From an uncultured Caldilineaceae bacterium (GTDB taxonomy: Bacteria > Chloroflexota > Anaerolineae > Caldilineales > Caldilineaceae), in the NCBI GenBank assembly GCA_951812725.1, contig OX638330.1, positions 4,009,405 to 4,073,404 of the forward strand: 64,000 nt of DNA. Reading direction: 5' to 3'. A program made the translations under genes and the position numbers. Of the stretch, positions 24,740-34,053 are shown piece by piece (position 1 is the first letter of the stretch; each line of letters begins with the position of its first letter). The notes under the pieces are model-generated. The model was given only the letters and a program-made list of their open reading frames with translations, searched no databases and had not been told where the DNA came from.

Positions 24740-25987
24740 ATGTTTCTTTCTCAGCTCCATCTGGAGCACTTTCGCAACTACCGGGAATTGGATCTTACGT
24801 TCGGCGCGCCGGTAACGCTTGTGCAGGGGCGCAACGGCCAGGGCAAAACTAATCTGCTGGAGGCGGTCTACTACCTGGCTACGAGCAAGTCGCGCCATGC
24901 GCGGGCGGAGCGGGAGGCGGTGGACAGGGCTGCGACGGAGGAGCCGATCCCGTACGCCCGTATCCGGGGGGAGGTGATGCGGGGGGAGGAGTTGACGACG
25001 CTTGAGATTCTTTTCACGCTGCGCGGGGACGGCTTGAACTACACGAAGCAGGTTCGGGTGAATGGGGCGCCGCGGCGCAGCATGGACCTGATAGGTCATC
25101 TGCGGGCTGTGCTGTTTCTGCCGGAGGATTTGACGCTGATCGCGGGCAGCCCGAGTGAACGCCGTCGTTACATCGACGTTGCCCTGTGCCAGATCGACCG
25201 CCGTTACTGTCAAACGCTTTCCCGTTACCAGAAGGTCGTCACGCAGCGGAACAGCCTGCTCAAACAGTTGCAGGAACGGGAGCAGACGGACGGCTCCTCG
25301 GCGGCGGCGCAACTCGGATTCTGGGATGATCAGCTGATCGAGCTGGGAACGCAGGTGCTGGCCCGGCGTCATACTTATCTGACTGAACTGGCCCCGATTG
25401 CGCGCCGGGTTCATGCTGACATTTCGCAGCAGCAGGAGTCGTTGGATCTGCTGTACCTGCCGAGCTTCAATACGGGTCTCTACTCTGAACAGGACTACCA
25501 GCGGCTGCGCGAGGGCGAGGAATTGAAGGCTGATGCGCTTGCTTGCCTGGAGACGGACACGGCGAAGATCAGTGAACGCTTTCGCGACCGGTTGGAAGGC
25601 CGGCGCAGGGTGGAGCTGAACGCGGGCAGTTCGCTGTATGGGCCGCACCGGGACGAGTTGATCTTCCTTGTCAACGGCTGGAATTTACGCACGTACGGCA
25701 GCCGGGGACAGCAGCGTACCGGCGCGCTGGCGTTGAAACTGGCGGAACTGCAAGCGATGGCGGCAGCGACCGATGAGAAGCCGATTCTGCTGCTGGACGA
25801 CGTGATGAGCGAACTGGATGCGCAGCGGCGCGCGGCCTTGCTCACGGCATTGGCGGATGTGCGCCAGGGCATTGTGACAACGACAGACTGGGCGCAGTTC
25901 CCGACTGATTTCCAGGAAGACGCGCAGCTACTTCGGATCGAAGCTGGCACCGCCAAGCCAGTGGTGTCACCGGCCGCAGACCACTAG
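24740..25987 (+). CDS. recF: DNA replication/repair protein RecF
   Basis: The 415-residue SMC-like ATPase has Walker A GRNGQGKT at 30-37, the family start LHLEHFRNYRELDL, the signature region SRGQQRTGALALKLAEL and Walker B LLLDDVMSELD. RecF loads RecA at ssDNA gaps with RecO and RecR. Usually it stands next to dnaA and dnaN; here it follows an M16 peptidase and precedes an AlaX-like gene, so it has left that ancestral cluster. It is slightly longer than the typical 360-370 residues, mainly through a C-terminal tail and an insertion near EREQTDGSSAAAQ. Confidence 0.95.
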   Translation: MFLSQLHLEHFRNYRELDLTFGAPVTLVQGRNGQGKTNLLEAVYYLATSKSRHARAEREAVDRAATEEPIPYARIRGEVMRGEELTTLEILFTLRGDGLNYTKQVRVNGAPRRSMDLIGHLRAVLFLPEDLTLIAGSPSERRRYIDVALCQIDRRYCQTLSRYQKVVTQRNSLLKQLQEREQTDGSSAAAQLGFWDDQLIELGTQVLARRHTYLTELAPIARRVHADISQQQESLDLLYLPSFNTGLYSEQDYQRLREGEELKADALACLETDTAKISERFRDRLEGRRRVELNAGSSLYGPHRDELIFLVNGWNLRTYGSRGQQRTGALALKLAELQAMAAATDEKPILLLDDVMSELDAQRRAALLTALADVRQGIVTTTDWAQFPTDFQEDAQLLRIEAGTAKPVVSPAADH

Positions 25988-26020
25988 AACCTTCCCACAC
26001 TCCTTCTGACAACTAACGAC

Positions 26021-27232
26021 ATGAACGAGAGACTCTATTACGAAGACGCATACCGTACCAGCTTCGTCGCACAGGTGGCCGAGCGGCTCACGCATGAGGG
26101 CCAACCGGCTGTGCGTCTGGACTGCTCGGCCTTTTACCCGACATCGGGCGGGCAGCCGCATGACACGGGCAGTCTGAACGGCACGGCTGTGGTCGACGTG
26201 CAGGTTGGGGCGGACGGCGCTGTGCTGCATTTGCTGGCTCGTGCTCTGCCGGATGATACAGCGAGCGTTAGCGGGCAGATCGACTGGACGCGGCGGTATG
26301 ATCATATGCAGCAGCATTCGGGGCAGCATCTGCTGTCGCAGGTTTTCTACCGCGAACTGGGGCTGGAGACGGTGAGTGTCCATTTCGGCGATGTGTTGAA
26401 CACGCTGGATCTGGATGGCCCGCCGCTCTCTGCGCAGCAATTGGCGGCTGTTGAAACGGCCGTTAACGAGATGGTGTGGCAGGACCGCCCGATTCGCGCT
26501 TATTGGGTCAGTGACGTCGAGCGGGAGAAAGTTCCGCTGCGGCGGGCACCTGCGGTGGAGGGCGCGACGCGCATTGTGGAAATTGACAAGTTCGACTGGT
26601 CGGCGTGCGGGGGGACGCACGTACGGCGCACGGGGGAGATCGGGCTGATCTCGCTGCTGCGGGTCGAGAAGCACCGGGGCAGGAGCCGGGTGCATTTCGT
26701 GTGCGGAAGGCGGGCGCTGGCGGATGCGGCGGCGCGGCGCGGATTGCTGGCGGAGACGGCGGGATTGTTGGACAGCGGCGTGCAAGACGTTCCCGAATTG
26801 GTGGCGAAGCTGCAGGAGGCGTCTAAGCACGCGGAGAGGGAGTTGAACGCGCAGCGGGGGGCCTTGGTTGAATACCAGGCGCGCGAACTGCTGGCAGGGG
26901 CCGAAACTGCGGCGGGTGTGCGGCTGGTGGCGCGGGAGATGGCAGATGCTGATCCGGCGTTGGTACAGAAGATGGCGCGGGCGCTCATTGCTGAGCCGGG
27001 CGTTGTGGCGCTGGTTGGATGTGCGCGAGGGGGTAAGGGGACAGTTGTCTTTGCCCGTTCAGAGGACTGTTCGGTGCACGTTGGTAATCTGTTGCGGGAT
27101 ACATTGAGGGAGTTTGGCGGTGGGGGCGGCGGGCGGCCGGATTTTGCCCAGGGCGGCGGGGTGGAGGCAGAGAAGCTGGCGGAAGTGCTAGAAGCGGCGG
27201 TGGAGGGTGTGCGTCAAGCCATCCGCGACTAG
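26021..27232 (+). CDS. AlaX-like alanyl-tRNA editing protein with DHHA1 domain
   Basis: The 403-residue protein corresponds to the editing part of alanyl-tRNA synthetase without the catalytic domain. It begins with the beta-barrel region (FYPTSGGQPHDTG), then the zinc and catalytic histidines HMQQHSGQHLL (about 91-101) and the C-x-x-x-H of SACGGTHVRRT (about 195-205). A coiled segment and a C-terminal DHHA1 domain (FARSEDCSVHVGNLLRD, GGGGGGRPDFAQGGG) complete it. It should hydrolyse mischarged Ser- or Gly-tRNA(Ala) in trans, the AlaX-L type. A MITE is inserted just after its stop codon. Confidence 0.93.
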   Translation: MNERLYYEDAYRTSFVAQVAERLTHEGQPAVRLDCSAFYPTSGGQPHDTGSLNGTAVVDVQVGADGAVLHLLARALPDDTASVSGQIDWTRRYDHMQQHSGQHLLSQVFYRELGLETVSVHFGDVLNTLDLDGPPLSAQQLAAVETAVNEMVWQDRPIRAYWVSDVEREKVPLRRAPAVEGATRIVEIDKFDWSACGGTHVRRTGEIGLISLLRVEKHRGRSRVHFVCGRRALADAAARRGLLAETAGLLDSGVQDVPELVAKLQEASKHAERELNAQRGALVEYQARELLAGAETAAGVRLVAREMADADPALVQKMARALIAEPGVVALVGCARGGKGTVVFARSEDCSVHVGNLLRDTLREFGGGGGGRPDFAQGGGVEAEKLAEVLEAAVEGVRQAIRD

Positions 27233-27244
27233 AGTTCGTTCAGA

Positions 27245-27530
27245 GTAACTACTAAGCCACAGTAGTCGACCGGCCAGTCATCCTTGGAACCATTCAGTCT
27301 TTTGGTGACGCAACTGGTGTACAGCGGCCGCCATGCTCGCCAGCCGACACGTTGCGAAGAAGGCACACGGTCGGTGAGGCATGGTTTTGTAGGGGGGCGT
27401 TGCGGGGGCGCAGCCCCTGCACAAGGGAGGCCGCTTGCGGCCGACCGCCCAAAATACAGCAATGAGGGGAGAAAAAACACCATTGCTCGCCTCGTACAGG
27501 TTGGCGAATCAGTTGCGGCTAAGTAGTTAC
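27245..27530. mobile_element. MITE-like element B with perfect target duplication
   Basis: The 286-bp element starts GTAACTACTAAGCC (27245-27258), ends GGCTAAGTAGTTAC (27517-27530), and is flanked by the exact 8-bp duplication CGTTCAGA (27237-27244 and 27531-27538). The ends are those of the IS66 element at 10032. The interior has no gene. The two-hairpin core is at 27385-27447 (second hairpin of the GGCCGC/GCGGCC type). It landed four bases after the stop codon of the AlaX-like gene. The remaining gap to the Rieske gene shows nothing certain. Confidence 0.93.
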
Positions 27531-27698
27531 CGTTCAGATTGAAACCCCCTTTTCCGCATTGCGTAATGGGTAGATGAAGGCGGGTCGCCTGCGTTCGCAT
27601 TTGCGTTCACCGGCGATTCGGCGAAACGCATTAGGCGGCGTTGCAGGCAACTCGTGGATTCAACGTGCCGGACAGCCAGGAGACAGGGAGACACTCGA

Positions 27699-28850
27699 AT
27701 GAAGAGCAATGGAACCATGCCCATCTTGCCGGTTGAAGCATATACCTCCCAAGACTGGTTCGACCGCGAGCAGGAGCGCATATTTTCGCGAACGTGGGCT
27801 TTTGCCGGACTGGCTGAGGACGTCAGCGAACCGGGGCAGTATGTAGCGGTGCAGGCAGGGTTGAACAACATTTTTGTCGTGATGGGGCAGGACGGGCAGC
27901 TGCGGGCCTTTCACAATATCTGCCGTCACCGGGGGACGCAACTGCTGCGTGCTGTGGGCAACACGAAGAAGGTCATCACTTGTCCTTACCACGATTGGAC
28001 TTACAGTCTGGAGGGGTGTCTGCTTTCCGTTCCGGACAGGAAGAACCAGTTTCCGGATATGGATATGGCGAGTCTCGGGCTGAAGAGGGCGTCCGCGGCC
28101 AGTTGGAGAGGCATGTTGTGGGTCCATCCTGACGAGAACGCCGAATCTGTTGAGGACTGGTTTGGTGGCGTGGAACCCTACCTTGGTCCCCACAGAGTGG
28201 ATCAGTTGGTGGAGTACGAGCGTGGGCGCACCGAATATGACATTGCCGCCAATTGGAAGATCGTGGTCGAGAATTATATTGACGGCTATCACCTGGCTCA
28301 TCTGCATTCGGGCACGCTGTCTATGTACGATCACAAGCGCATCGAATCGGGATTTGCTGGTCCGCACTTCCATTTTTGGGAGCCGCTCGCTCCAGAGTAC
28401 GCGGCGAATGTCGAAAAGAAGGCGGCGACTCCACTGGTTATCCCGGCCGACGAGGCAGGTGCGTGGGTGCCGATGCTGTTTCCGGGTATTGGACTGGCAG
28501 AGAATGAGGATTCCTGGTCGGTGTTTCACCTGACGCCGCTGGCGCCCGACCGTACACGCGTCGTCGTGCGCACGAAGCTGGCTGACGCCTCAATGCTGGC
28601 GTTTGCTTCGCAGTCGGTCCGTTCTTTCAATTTCTGGACGAAGCGGGTGCGGGGCAAGTACGACAGTGATGACGCCGACGACCCGATGGCATCCGGCGAC
28701 TTCATGCAGGAGGACATTTACGCGTGCGAACAGCAGCAGCGATCGCTCAAGAGCCCGTATTTCGAGCACGGGCCTTCTTCCATTGAGGGTGAGGCCGGCG
28801 TGCGGCGGCACCAGGAGCTGGTGAAACTGTGGGTGGAAGAAGAGGTTTAG
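27699..28850 (+). CDS. Rieske-type aromatic ring-hydroxylating oxygenase, alpha subunit
   Basis: The 383-residue protein has the Rieske motif CRHRGTQ...CPYHDWTY (CxH about 85-87, CxxH about 105-108) and a catalytic domain with the mononuclear iron ligands in ENYIDGYHLAHLH (His pair near 207 and 212). These enzymes hydroxylate or demethylate aromatic rings or quaternary amines using electrons from a ferredoxin or reductase. ATG 27699 follows GGGAGA; the in-frame extension upstream is not family-like. No reductase is adjacent. A Rieske ferredoxin is encoded at 44467-44817, far away. Confidence 0.93.
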   Translation: MKSNGTMPILPVEAYTSQDWFDREQERIFSRTWAFAGLAEDVSEPGQYVAVQAGLNNIFVVMGQDGQLRAFHNICRHRGTQLLRAVGNTKKVITCPYHDWTYSLEGCLLSVPDRKNQFPDMDMASLGLKRASAASWRGMLWVHPDENAESVEDWFGGVEPYLGPHRVDQLVEYERGRTEYDIAANWKIVVENYIDGYHLAHLHSGTLSMYDHKRIESGFAGPHFHFWEPLAPEYAANVEKKAATPLVIPADEAGAWVPMLFPGIGLAENEDSWSVFHLTPLAPDRTRVVVRTKLADASMLAFASQSVRSFNFWTKRVRGKYDSDDADDPMASGDFMQEDIYACEQQQRSLKSPYFEHGPSSIEGEAGVRRHQELVKLWVEEEV

Positions 28851-28960
28851 TCAGGGGAGAGTAGGGGCTCGCGAGGGACGGGGGCCTATGGTTACATTCC
28901 CGACTGCAAACTCATCCCTTAGGTTGAAGCTCTGTCTTTAGCAGGCGTTCGCCCGCTGGG

Positions 28961-29689
28961 CTACATGTACAGGCTGGTCTGAAAGCGGCGCAGGAGAACA
29001 GCGGCTATGGCGCAGGTGTAGAGGAAGCCGGCGGCTGCGACCCAGAGATAGGGTTCGCCGGTGGAGGCGAGCCAGTAGCCTTTTGTGGCCCAGTAGGTGG
29101 GGAAGATTCCGAGCAGCCACTGCCAGGGCTCGGGCACGAACCAGGCCGCGACTGGGACAAGCAGGAAGATGCCCAGGCCCTTCATGACGGCGAGACCTTC
29201 GACCTTGTTTTTGGCGAGGGCGGCGAGGAGCAGGGCCATCATCGGGCCAAGGGGCGCGGCGGAGACGGCCAGGGGGAGCAGCTTTTCGACCGGCAGCACA
29301 AGGATGTTGATGAAGGGAACGGCGACGAGGATCCCCAGGACTGTGATCAGGGCGGGGGTCAAGGCGCGGTAGAAGGCGTAGGTGCGGATTGGCATGGGGG
29401 TCACCATGAGGGCGGTGAGGGTGTCCTGATCTTTTTCGTCGAGGAGGAGGGTGCCGACGAGGAGGCCCACGAGCTGGGGGATGATGAGCAGGCCGAAGAA
29501 GCTCACGATCAGGAGATAGTATTCACCGAGGTCGAAGCCGATGTTTTGCATCAGACCTGACTGTAACCAGGGCAGGAGCCAACGCAGGAGGCCGCCGAGA
29601 ATAAACGGGTAGACGAGCAGGAATTGCAGCATTGAATCGCGGCGGAAGTTGAGGAGATCGCTGCGTCCCAGAGTTAAGAGTGCCCCCAT
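28961..29689 (-). CDS. ABC-2 exporter permease (second exporter, subunit 2)
   Basis: The 242-residue protein has about six hydrophobic segments. The loop LLDEKDQDTLTALMVTPMP is the usual coupling helix of ABC-2 permeases. The ribosome site GGGAGGT precedes the ATG. It is the last gene of the minus-strand run from 34916 and pairs with the permease at 29750 and the ATPase at 30448 as a two-permease exporter. Substrate unknown. Confidence 0.88.
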   Translation of the reverse strand: MGALLTLGRSDLLNFRRDSMLQFLLVYPFILGGLLRWLLPWLQSGLMQNIGFDLGEYYLLIVSFFGLLIIPQLVGLLVGTLLLDEKDQDTLTALMVTPMPIRTYAFYRALTPALITVLGILVAVPFINILVLPVEKLLPLAVSAAPLGPMMALLLAALAKNKVEGLAVMKGLGIFLLVPVAAWFVPEPWQWLLGIFPTYWATKGYWLASTGEPYLWVAAAGFLYTCAIAAVLLRRFQTSLYM

Positions 29690-29749
29690 CAGTTACCTCC
29701 CAAGTTTGTCCTCGAAGTAAACGTCAACCAGTCTCATATTCGGCGGCTC

Positions 29750-30451
29750 TCACGAGCCAACCTGACGGGCGACGACCTGTTGCAGGGCTTTCTGGGCCCA
29801 GCGGGTGCCGGCGACGCAAAGAAGCGCGGCGTAGAGCAGCGCGAAGATGAGCTGCCAGAGCGGGGCTTCGCCGAAGGATGCGGTCAGCAGGATCATGCCG
29901 GGGCCGCTGGGCAGCAGGTAGAGAAGCGGGCCGGGTACGATGCCGAAGTAGGTGAGCAGGGGGATCTGCATGACGGCGAGAAAGAATGCGCCGGGCAGCA
30001 GGTATTCGTTGATGCCGTTGAAGCGGGCGGCGATGACGAAGCCCAGCAGAGAGAGGGGGTATGACATGGCCAGCATGCTGAGCACAAACCAGAGCCAGTT
30101 GAGCTCGGCGCCGTAGACGAGCAGCGTTACGGCGACGCCGACGGCGAAGGCCGCGACTGAGAGAACTGCGGCTTTGGCGAGCAGATATTCCCAGGAGCGG
30201 AGGGGCGTGACGACCAGTCCTTCGAGGACGCGCTCGCCTTTCTCCAGGTAGTAGAGGCCGGGCATGAAGAAGAAGCCGAAGACGCCCAGATCGATGAAGA
30301 GGATTGAGACGAGTACCGGTTCGATACCGGCGTCGGGGATCCAGTAGAGCATGAGGACCCAGACGGCGGCGACGAAGGCGGCGGCGTAGAAGATGCCCTG
30401 CCGGAACTGGATGGCGGTTTCCCAGCGCAGGAGCATGAGGAGCCGGGTCAC
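29750..30451 (-). CDS. ABC-2 exporter permease (second exporter, subunit 1)
   Basis: The 233-residue protein has about six hydrophobic segments with the coupling segment YLEKGERVLEGLVVTPLRSWEYLLAKA. It begins with GTG overlapping the TGA of the ATPase (GTGA), so the two are translationally coupled. It works with the ATPase at 30448 and the permease at 28961. Confidence 0.88.
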   Translation of the reverse strand: MTRLLMLLRWETAIQFRQGIFYAAAFVAAVWVLMLYWIPDAGIEPVLVSILFIDLGVFGFFFMPGLYYLEKGERVLEGLVVTPLRSWEYLLAKAAVLSVAAFAVGVAVTLLVYGAELNWLWFVLSMLAMSYPLSLLGFVIAARFNGINEYLLPGAFFLAVMQIPLLTYFGIVPGPLLYLLPSGPGMILLTASFGEAPLWQLIFALLYAALLCVAGTRWAQKALQQVVARQVGS

Positions 30452-31308
30452 GTCAGGCTCCTTCCCGTCGTCTGGATGAAGATATCCTCCAGGGTGGCCT
30501 CCTGGGTGTGGATGGTCTCGATGCGGTTCGTACGCAGGATATTGAGGAATTGATCGCTGTCGGCGAGGCCGTCCAGGGGGAACTCGGCGTGCTGGACGGG
30601 GGAGGAGGTCCCGTCCTGGTGGTATTCGACACGGACGCGGCGCTGGCCATGTTGCAGGCGCAGGTTGCGGGGGGAGTCGATGAGGGTGATTTTGCCGTCG
30701 ATGATGAAGGCGACGCGGTCGCAGATCTGGTCGGCGACGGTCATGTCATGGGTTGTTAGGAAGATGGTGCGGCCTTCTTCCTTTTGCTGGCGGAGGATTT
30801 CTTTGATCTTCTGGCCGTTGACGGGGTCGAGGCCGGTGGTCGGCTCGTCGAGGAAGAGCAGGTCGGGTTGGTGAATGAGGGCGCGCACGAAGTTGAGGCG
30901 CATCTGCATGCCCTTGGAGAACTGGCTGAGGCGGGTGTCGGCGTCGTCGGCGAGCCCGACCATTTCGAGCAGTTCGGCTGGGTCGCGGGTATCGCCGCTG
31001 TAGAGCGTGCGGAAGAGGGAGAGGTTCTCGCGGGCGGTGAGCTTCTGGTAGTGGTTGGGGAGCTCGAAAGCGACGCCGACCTGCTCGTAGTAGCTGTCGT
31101 CCCATTCGTTCAGTGGTTTGCCGAGGACGGTGATCTGGCCCTGGAAGCCGCGCAGGAGGCGAATCAGCACCTTTTGGGTGGTGCTTTTGCCGGCGCCGCT
31201 AGGGCCCAGGAAGCCGAAGATTTCGCCCTGTTCGATGGCGAAGTCGATGCCGCGTACGGCTTCGGTTCCCTCAGGATAGGTGTAGGTCAGGTTTTCGACC
31301 GAGAGCAT
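30448..31308 (-). CDS. ABC exporter ATP-binding protein (second exporter)
   Basis: The 286-residue ATPase has Walker A GPSGAGKST near 37-45, the signature FSKGMQMRLNFVRAL, Walker B LLFLDEPTTGLD and the H-loop THDM. Its ATG overlaps the stop of the regulator gene in TAATG. The C-terminus ATLEDIFIQTTGRSL is the normal end of CcmA-type exporters, and close to that of the first exporter ATPase (ATLEDIFFDITGRGL), so the two are paralogs from a duplication. Confidence 0.93.
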   Translation of the reverse strand: MLSVENLTYTYPEGTEAVRGIDFAIEQGEIFGFLGPSGAGKSTTQKVLIRLLRGFQGQITVLGKPLNEWDDSYYEQVGVAFELPNHYQKLTARENLSLFRTLYSGDTRDPAELLEMVGLADDADTRLSQFSKGMQMRLNFVRALIHQPDLLFLDEPTTGLDPVNGQKIKEILRQQKEEGRTIFLTTHDMTVADQICDRVAFIIDGKITLIDSPRNLRLQHGQRRVRVEYHQDGTSSPVQHAEFPLDGLADSDQFLNILRTNRIETIHTQEATLEDIFIQTTGRSLT

Positions 31309-31898
31309 TACTGGGTTCCCTGGCCGTCGTTTCTGGATGGCCTTGGCGACTTGGTGGAACCTGCTGCCGTGCTATTCCGATCGGGCTGATGTTGGGCTGA
31401 TCTGTAGGCCCGCCAGTGGTCCAAAATCAAGGGAAACTCACGTTCCATAAAGACGTAGTAGTCCCGCATTTCTTCAAGACGTTGGCGGCGGGCGGGGGAG
31501 GCTCCGTCGAGCAGAGCGAGACCCCTTTCAGACAGTTGCCGTAACACAGTAAACTGCTTTTTCGCCTTCTCTTCCATCATGTGTGACCAGGAGTCGGGCA
31601 CGACGCGATAGTGATCGCGGCGCTGGCCTGGTATGCTCAGCCGCTCGATGATCCCCATCTGGATGAGCATGCGCGTGCCTGTGCTGATGGAGGACTTGCT
31701 GGCCTGCAGGGCTTCGGTCAGTTCGTGCATCGTCTGATGCGGGGGATCGCAGATGAGGAGCCAACTGAGGATTCGGCCGGCCATGCGGGGCAGGCCGGCC
31801 TCTTCCCAGTATAGCCCGAAACTTTCGACATATTCGTGCATATTTTTCATCGGCGACTCGACTTCAGTGGTCGGCGGCTTGTGGTTGGCGGCACTCAT
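31308..31898 (-). CDS. GbsR/MarR-type transcriptional regulator
   Basis: The 196-residue protein holds a winged helix-turn-helix (PRMAGRILSWLLICDPPHQTMHELTEAL then ASKSSISTGTRMLIQMGIIERL), followed by a helical dimerisation part (EEKAKKQFTVLRQLSERGLALLD). This is the GbsR subgroup of MarR. ATG 31898 overlaps the stop of the upstream permease (ATGA), so it is co-translated with the exporter; an in-frame ATG at 31850 is an alternative, because residues 1-16 lie on a repeat-like TGGTC stretch. It probably controls the whole operon through the 13-bp inverted repeat at 34999-35034. Confidence 0.9.
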   Translation of the reverse strand: MSAANHKPPTTEVESPMKNMHEYVESFGLYWEEAGLPRMAGRILSWLLICDPPHQTMHELTEALQASKSSISTGTRMLIQMGIIERLSIPGQRRDHYRVVPDSWSHMMEEKAKKQFTVLRQLSERGLALLDGASPARRQRLEEMRDYYVFMEREFPLILDHWRAYRSAQHQPDRNSTAAGSTKSPRPSRNDGQGTQ

Positions 31899-32980
31899 GT
31901 TTCCAGGGCCAGTTTCTGCTGTTGGCGGCCGATGACGCTGTTGAGAAGGACCAGCAGGGCGACGGAAATGAGAGCCAGCACTGCGATATCGAGAGCGATC
32001 TCGGCGAAACCGGCGCCGTTCTGACTCACTTCCAGCAGTGGATTCATCAGATAGTAGGTGGGGAAGAGGCGGCCAATCCACTCAGGCACTTGTGGGAAAA
32101 TCTTGAGGATGCCGGGCGCGTAGAGCAGGATGCCCACGGCCTTGATGATACCCAAGAAGGTATCCATGTCCTTGGAGACGGAGCCCAGGATGATGCCGAA
32201 GGCCGAGGACATGAGCCCACCGAGGGCGATCACGAGCAGAAGGAGGGCGACCTGGCCAGCGAAGGCGCTGTTGATCAGCAAGATGATCGTGCCCATGATT
32301 CCACTCAGGATGAAGCCTATCAGCGTCTTGGACAGGTAGACGTCGAGTAGCGAGGTGGGTGTAGAGGTCAAGGCGACCAGCGTGCGATTCTTTTTCTCGT
32401 CGAGCAGCGATGCGGCCGGGAAAAAGAGCCCACCGAGTACGATTGCCATGATCAGGAGCAGAGGCAACAGACGTTGCGACCAGGTCTGTGTGTTGGCGGC
32501 GCCGATCTGTTCCGCATTGACGGTGACGGGAAGCTGGTCAAAGCTAGTCCCGATTCCTTCCGTCATGGCGCGCGCGAGTGCCGATTCGAGGAGAAGGAGA
32601 TTGCGCCCGCTGGCTTCTCCCCAGCGGTAGGCCGTGAAGTCGATCTCTGCGCTGTCGTCTTCGAGGGCCGCGGCGAAGCCGGCGGGCAGGCTGAGGCCGA
32701 CCTCTTCGCTACCGCGTCTGACCGCACTTTGCAGCGCCGCGTCTGAATCGTAGACAGTGGTGTTTATGCTGGGATGGTCGAGCAGCGGCCTGGTAAACTT
32801 TTCGCTGGCGTCGGGGTCGTAGATGCCCAGGCGCGGTGTCTGCGCCAGCAGGTCGCCGAAGACAAGCGCGATGAGAAGGCTGATGATGACCGGCATAGCA
32901 AGTACATAGACGGCCATGAAGTTGGCTGCGCCGAGGCGCGCGTCTTTGCCCACCAGAACTGCAATTCGCTGAATATTCAT
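31895..32980 (-). CDS. ABC-2 exporter permease (first exporter, subunit 2)
   Basis: The 361-residue protein has an N-terminal transmembrane segment (YVLAMPVIISLLIALVFG), a large extracytoplasmic domain (about 50-170, typical of the YhgE/NatB-like group), then five further segments with the coupling loop LLDEKKNRTLVALTSTPTSLLD. Its ATG 32980 overlaps the stop of the previous permease in TGATG. The reading frame extends upstream, but that part is only the shadow of the neighbouring gene. It pairs with the permease at 32980-34053 and the ATPase at 34050-34916. Confidence 0.9.
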   Translation of the reverse strand: MNIQRIAVLVGKDARLGAANFMAVYVLAMPVIISLLIALVFGDLLAQTPRLGIYDPDASEKFTRPLLDHPSINTTVYDSDAALQSAVRRGSEEVGLSLPAGFAAALEDDSAEIDFTAYRWGEASGRNLLLLESALARAMTEGIGTSFDQLPVTVNAEQIGAANTQTWSQRLLPLLLIMAIVLGGLFFPAASLLDEKKNRTLVALTSTPTSLLDVYLSKTLIGFILSGIMGTIILLINSAFAGQVALLLLVIALGGLMSSAFGIILGSVSKDMDTFLGIIKAVGILLYAPGILKIFPQVPEWIGRLFPTYYLMNPLLEVSQNGAGFAEIALDIAVLALISVALLVLLNSVIGRQQQKLALET

Positions 32981-34053
32981 CAGAATTTCCTTAGTATGGC
33001 GGCTGTTCCGACCGCCATCGAACCTGCGCCGACCAGGAGCAGGAGTGCCAGGTTGCCGACCACATCGGCCCAGCCGGCGCCGAAGTTGATGATGCGGTGC
33101 AGAGAATCGACGAAGAAATAGGATGGGATGAGCTCCATCCAGCCGGTAGAGAGGCCGGGCAGGAGAACCGAAAAGCCGGGGAACACCATGGGTATGATAA
33201 ACACGATGGCCCACCCCATCACCGATGTATTGTCCTTGGAGATTGCGGCGATAAAGAAGCCGAGGCCGACCATCAGGAGACTGCCCAGCAGCAGCGTTGT
33301 CAAGAGCAGGAGCGGCGCGGTGCCGAGGATACCCATCACGGCACTCAGGAGCAGTACCTGTCCGAAAGCCAGGACCATGCCCATCAGGGCCTTGCCGACA
33401 AAGAATTGATGCAGGCGCAGGGGGCCGGTGACGAGGGCGCGTGCGGTGCCATTGTCGACGTCGCGGTTGAGGAGCGTCGCCAGTCCAAAGATCTCTATTA
33501 TCACGATCATCATCAGCAGGAGGGGCGCGAACCGATCTCGCATCGAAAGGGGCGCGCCGGTCATGTCATTGCCGAGCACGATCCCGGTGTCGTTGAAACG
33601 GGCTAAACTGGCCAGCGTTTCAGGATTGATAGTGTTGGCGACGAGCACCAGCACATCGTGGAATATCTGTTTGGCTTCGGCGGGGACACCGGGTGCGTAG
33701 TAGGCATTCAGCTCCACCTGCTCCCCACGGGCGGCGGCGGCGGAGAGGTCTGCGGGAAGCGACAGGCCGACGAAGAAGTCACCGGACTCTTCGAGCGCGG
33801 TCAGCATCTCGGCCTCAGAGTCGAAGATGGTATAGTCGCCGCCCGGGTTTTCGTCATTTTCATCAATGAGGCGCTGGTAGAGGGGAATCTCCCGATCCTC
33901 GATGAAGAAGGCCATGCCCAGGTTTTCGTCCACCTGGTTGGGGAGCAGGAAGTAGATGATGAGATAGAATACCACGCCTATCGCGGTGACAATGGCGAAG
34001 AAGCGGTTGCGGAAGAAGAGTTTGATGTCATTGACGACGAGTGTGCCGATCAT
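32980..34053 (-). CDS. ABC-2 exporter permease (first exporter, subunit 1)
   Basis: The 357-residue protein has an N-terminal transmembrane segment (FAIVTAIGVVFYLIIYFLLP), an extracytoplasmic domain to about residue 170, and a C-terminal membrane block. The cytosolic segment LLNRDVDNGTARALVTGPLRLHQF acts as the coupling helix. Its ATG overlaps the TGA of the ATPase (ATGA). Same architecture as its neighbour, so the exporter is probably a heterodimer. Confidence 0.9.
   Translation of the reverse strand: MIGTLVVNDIKLFFRNRFFAIVTAIGVVFYLIIYFLLPNQVDENLGMAFFIEDREIPLYQRLIDENDENPGGDYTIFDSEAEMLTALEESGDFFVGLSLPADLSAAAARGEQVELNAYYAPGVPAEAKQIFHDVLVLVANTINPETLASLARFNDTGIVLGNDMTGAPLSMRDRFAPLLLMMIVIIEIFGLATLLNRDVDNGTARALVTGPLRLHQFFVGKALMGMVLAFGQVLLLSAVMGILGTAPLLLLTTLLLGSLLMVGLGFFIAAISKDNTSVMGWAIVFIIPMVFPGFSVLLPGLSTGWMELIPSYFFVDSLHRIINFGAGWADVVGNLALLLLVGAGSMAVGTAAILRKF

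Noticed and set aside
27260..27526. Small frames inside MITEs (for example the GRCGGAAPAQGR-type translation)
   Set aside because: The same peptide recurs only because the hairpin core recurs; copies differ by frame-changing indels, and the element shows structure rather than codon conservation.
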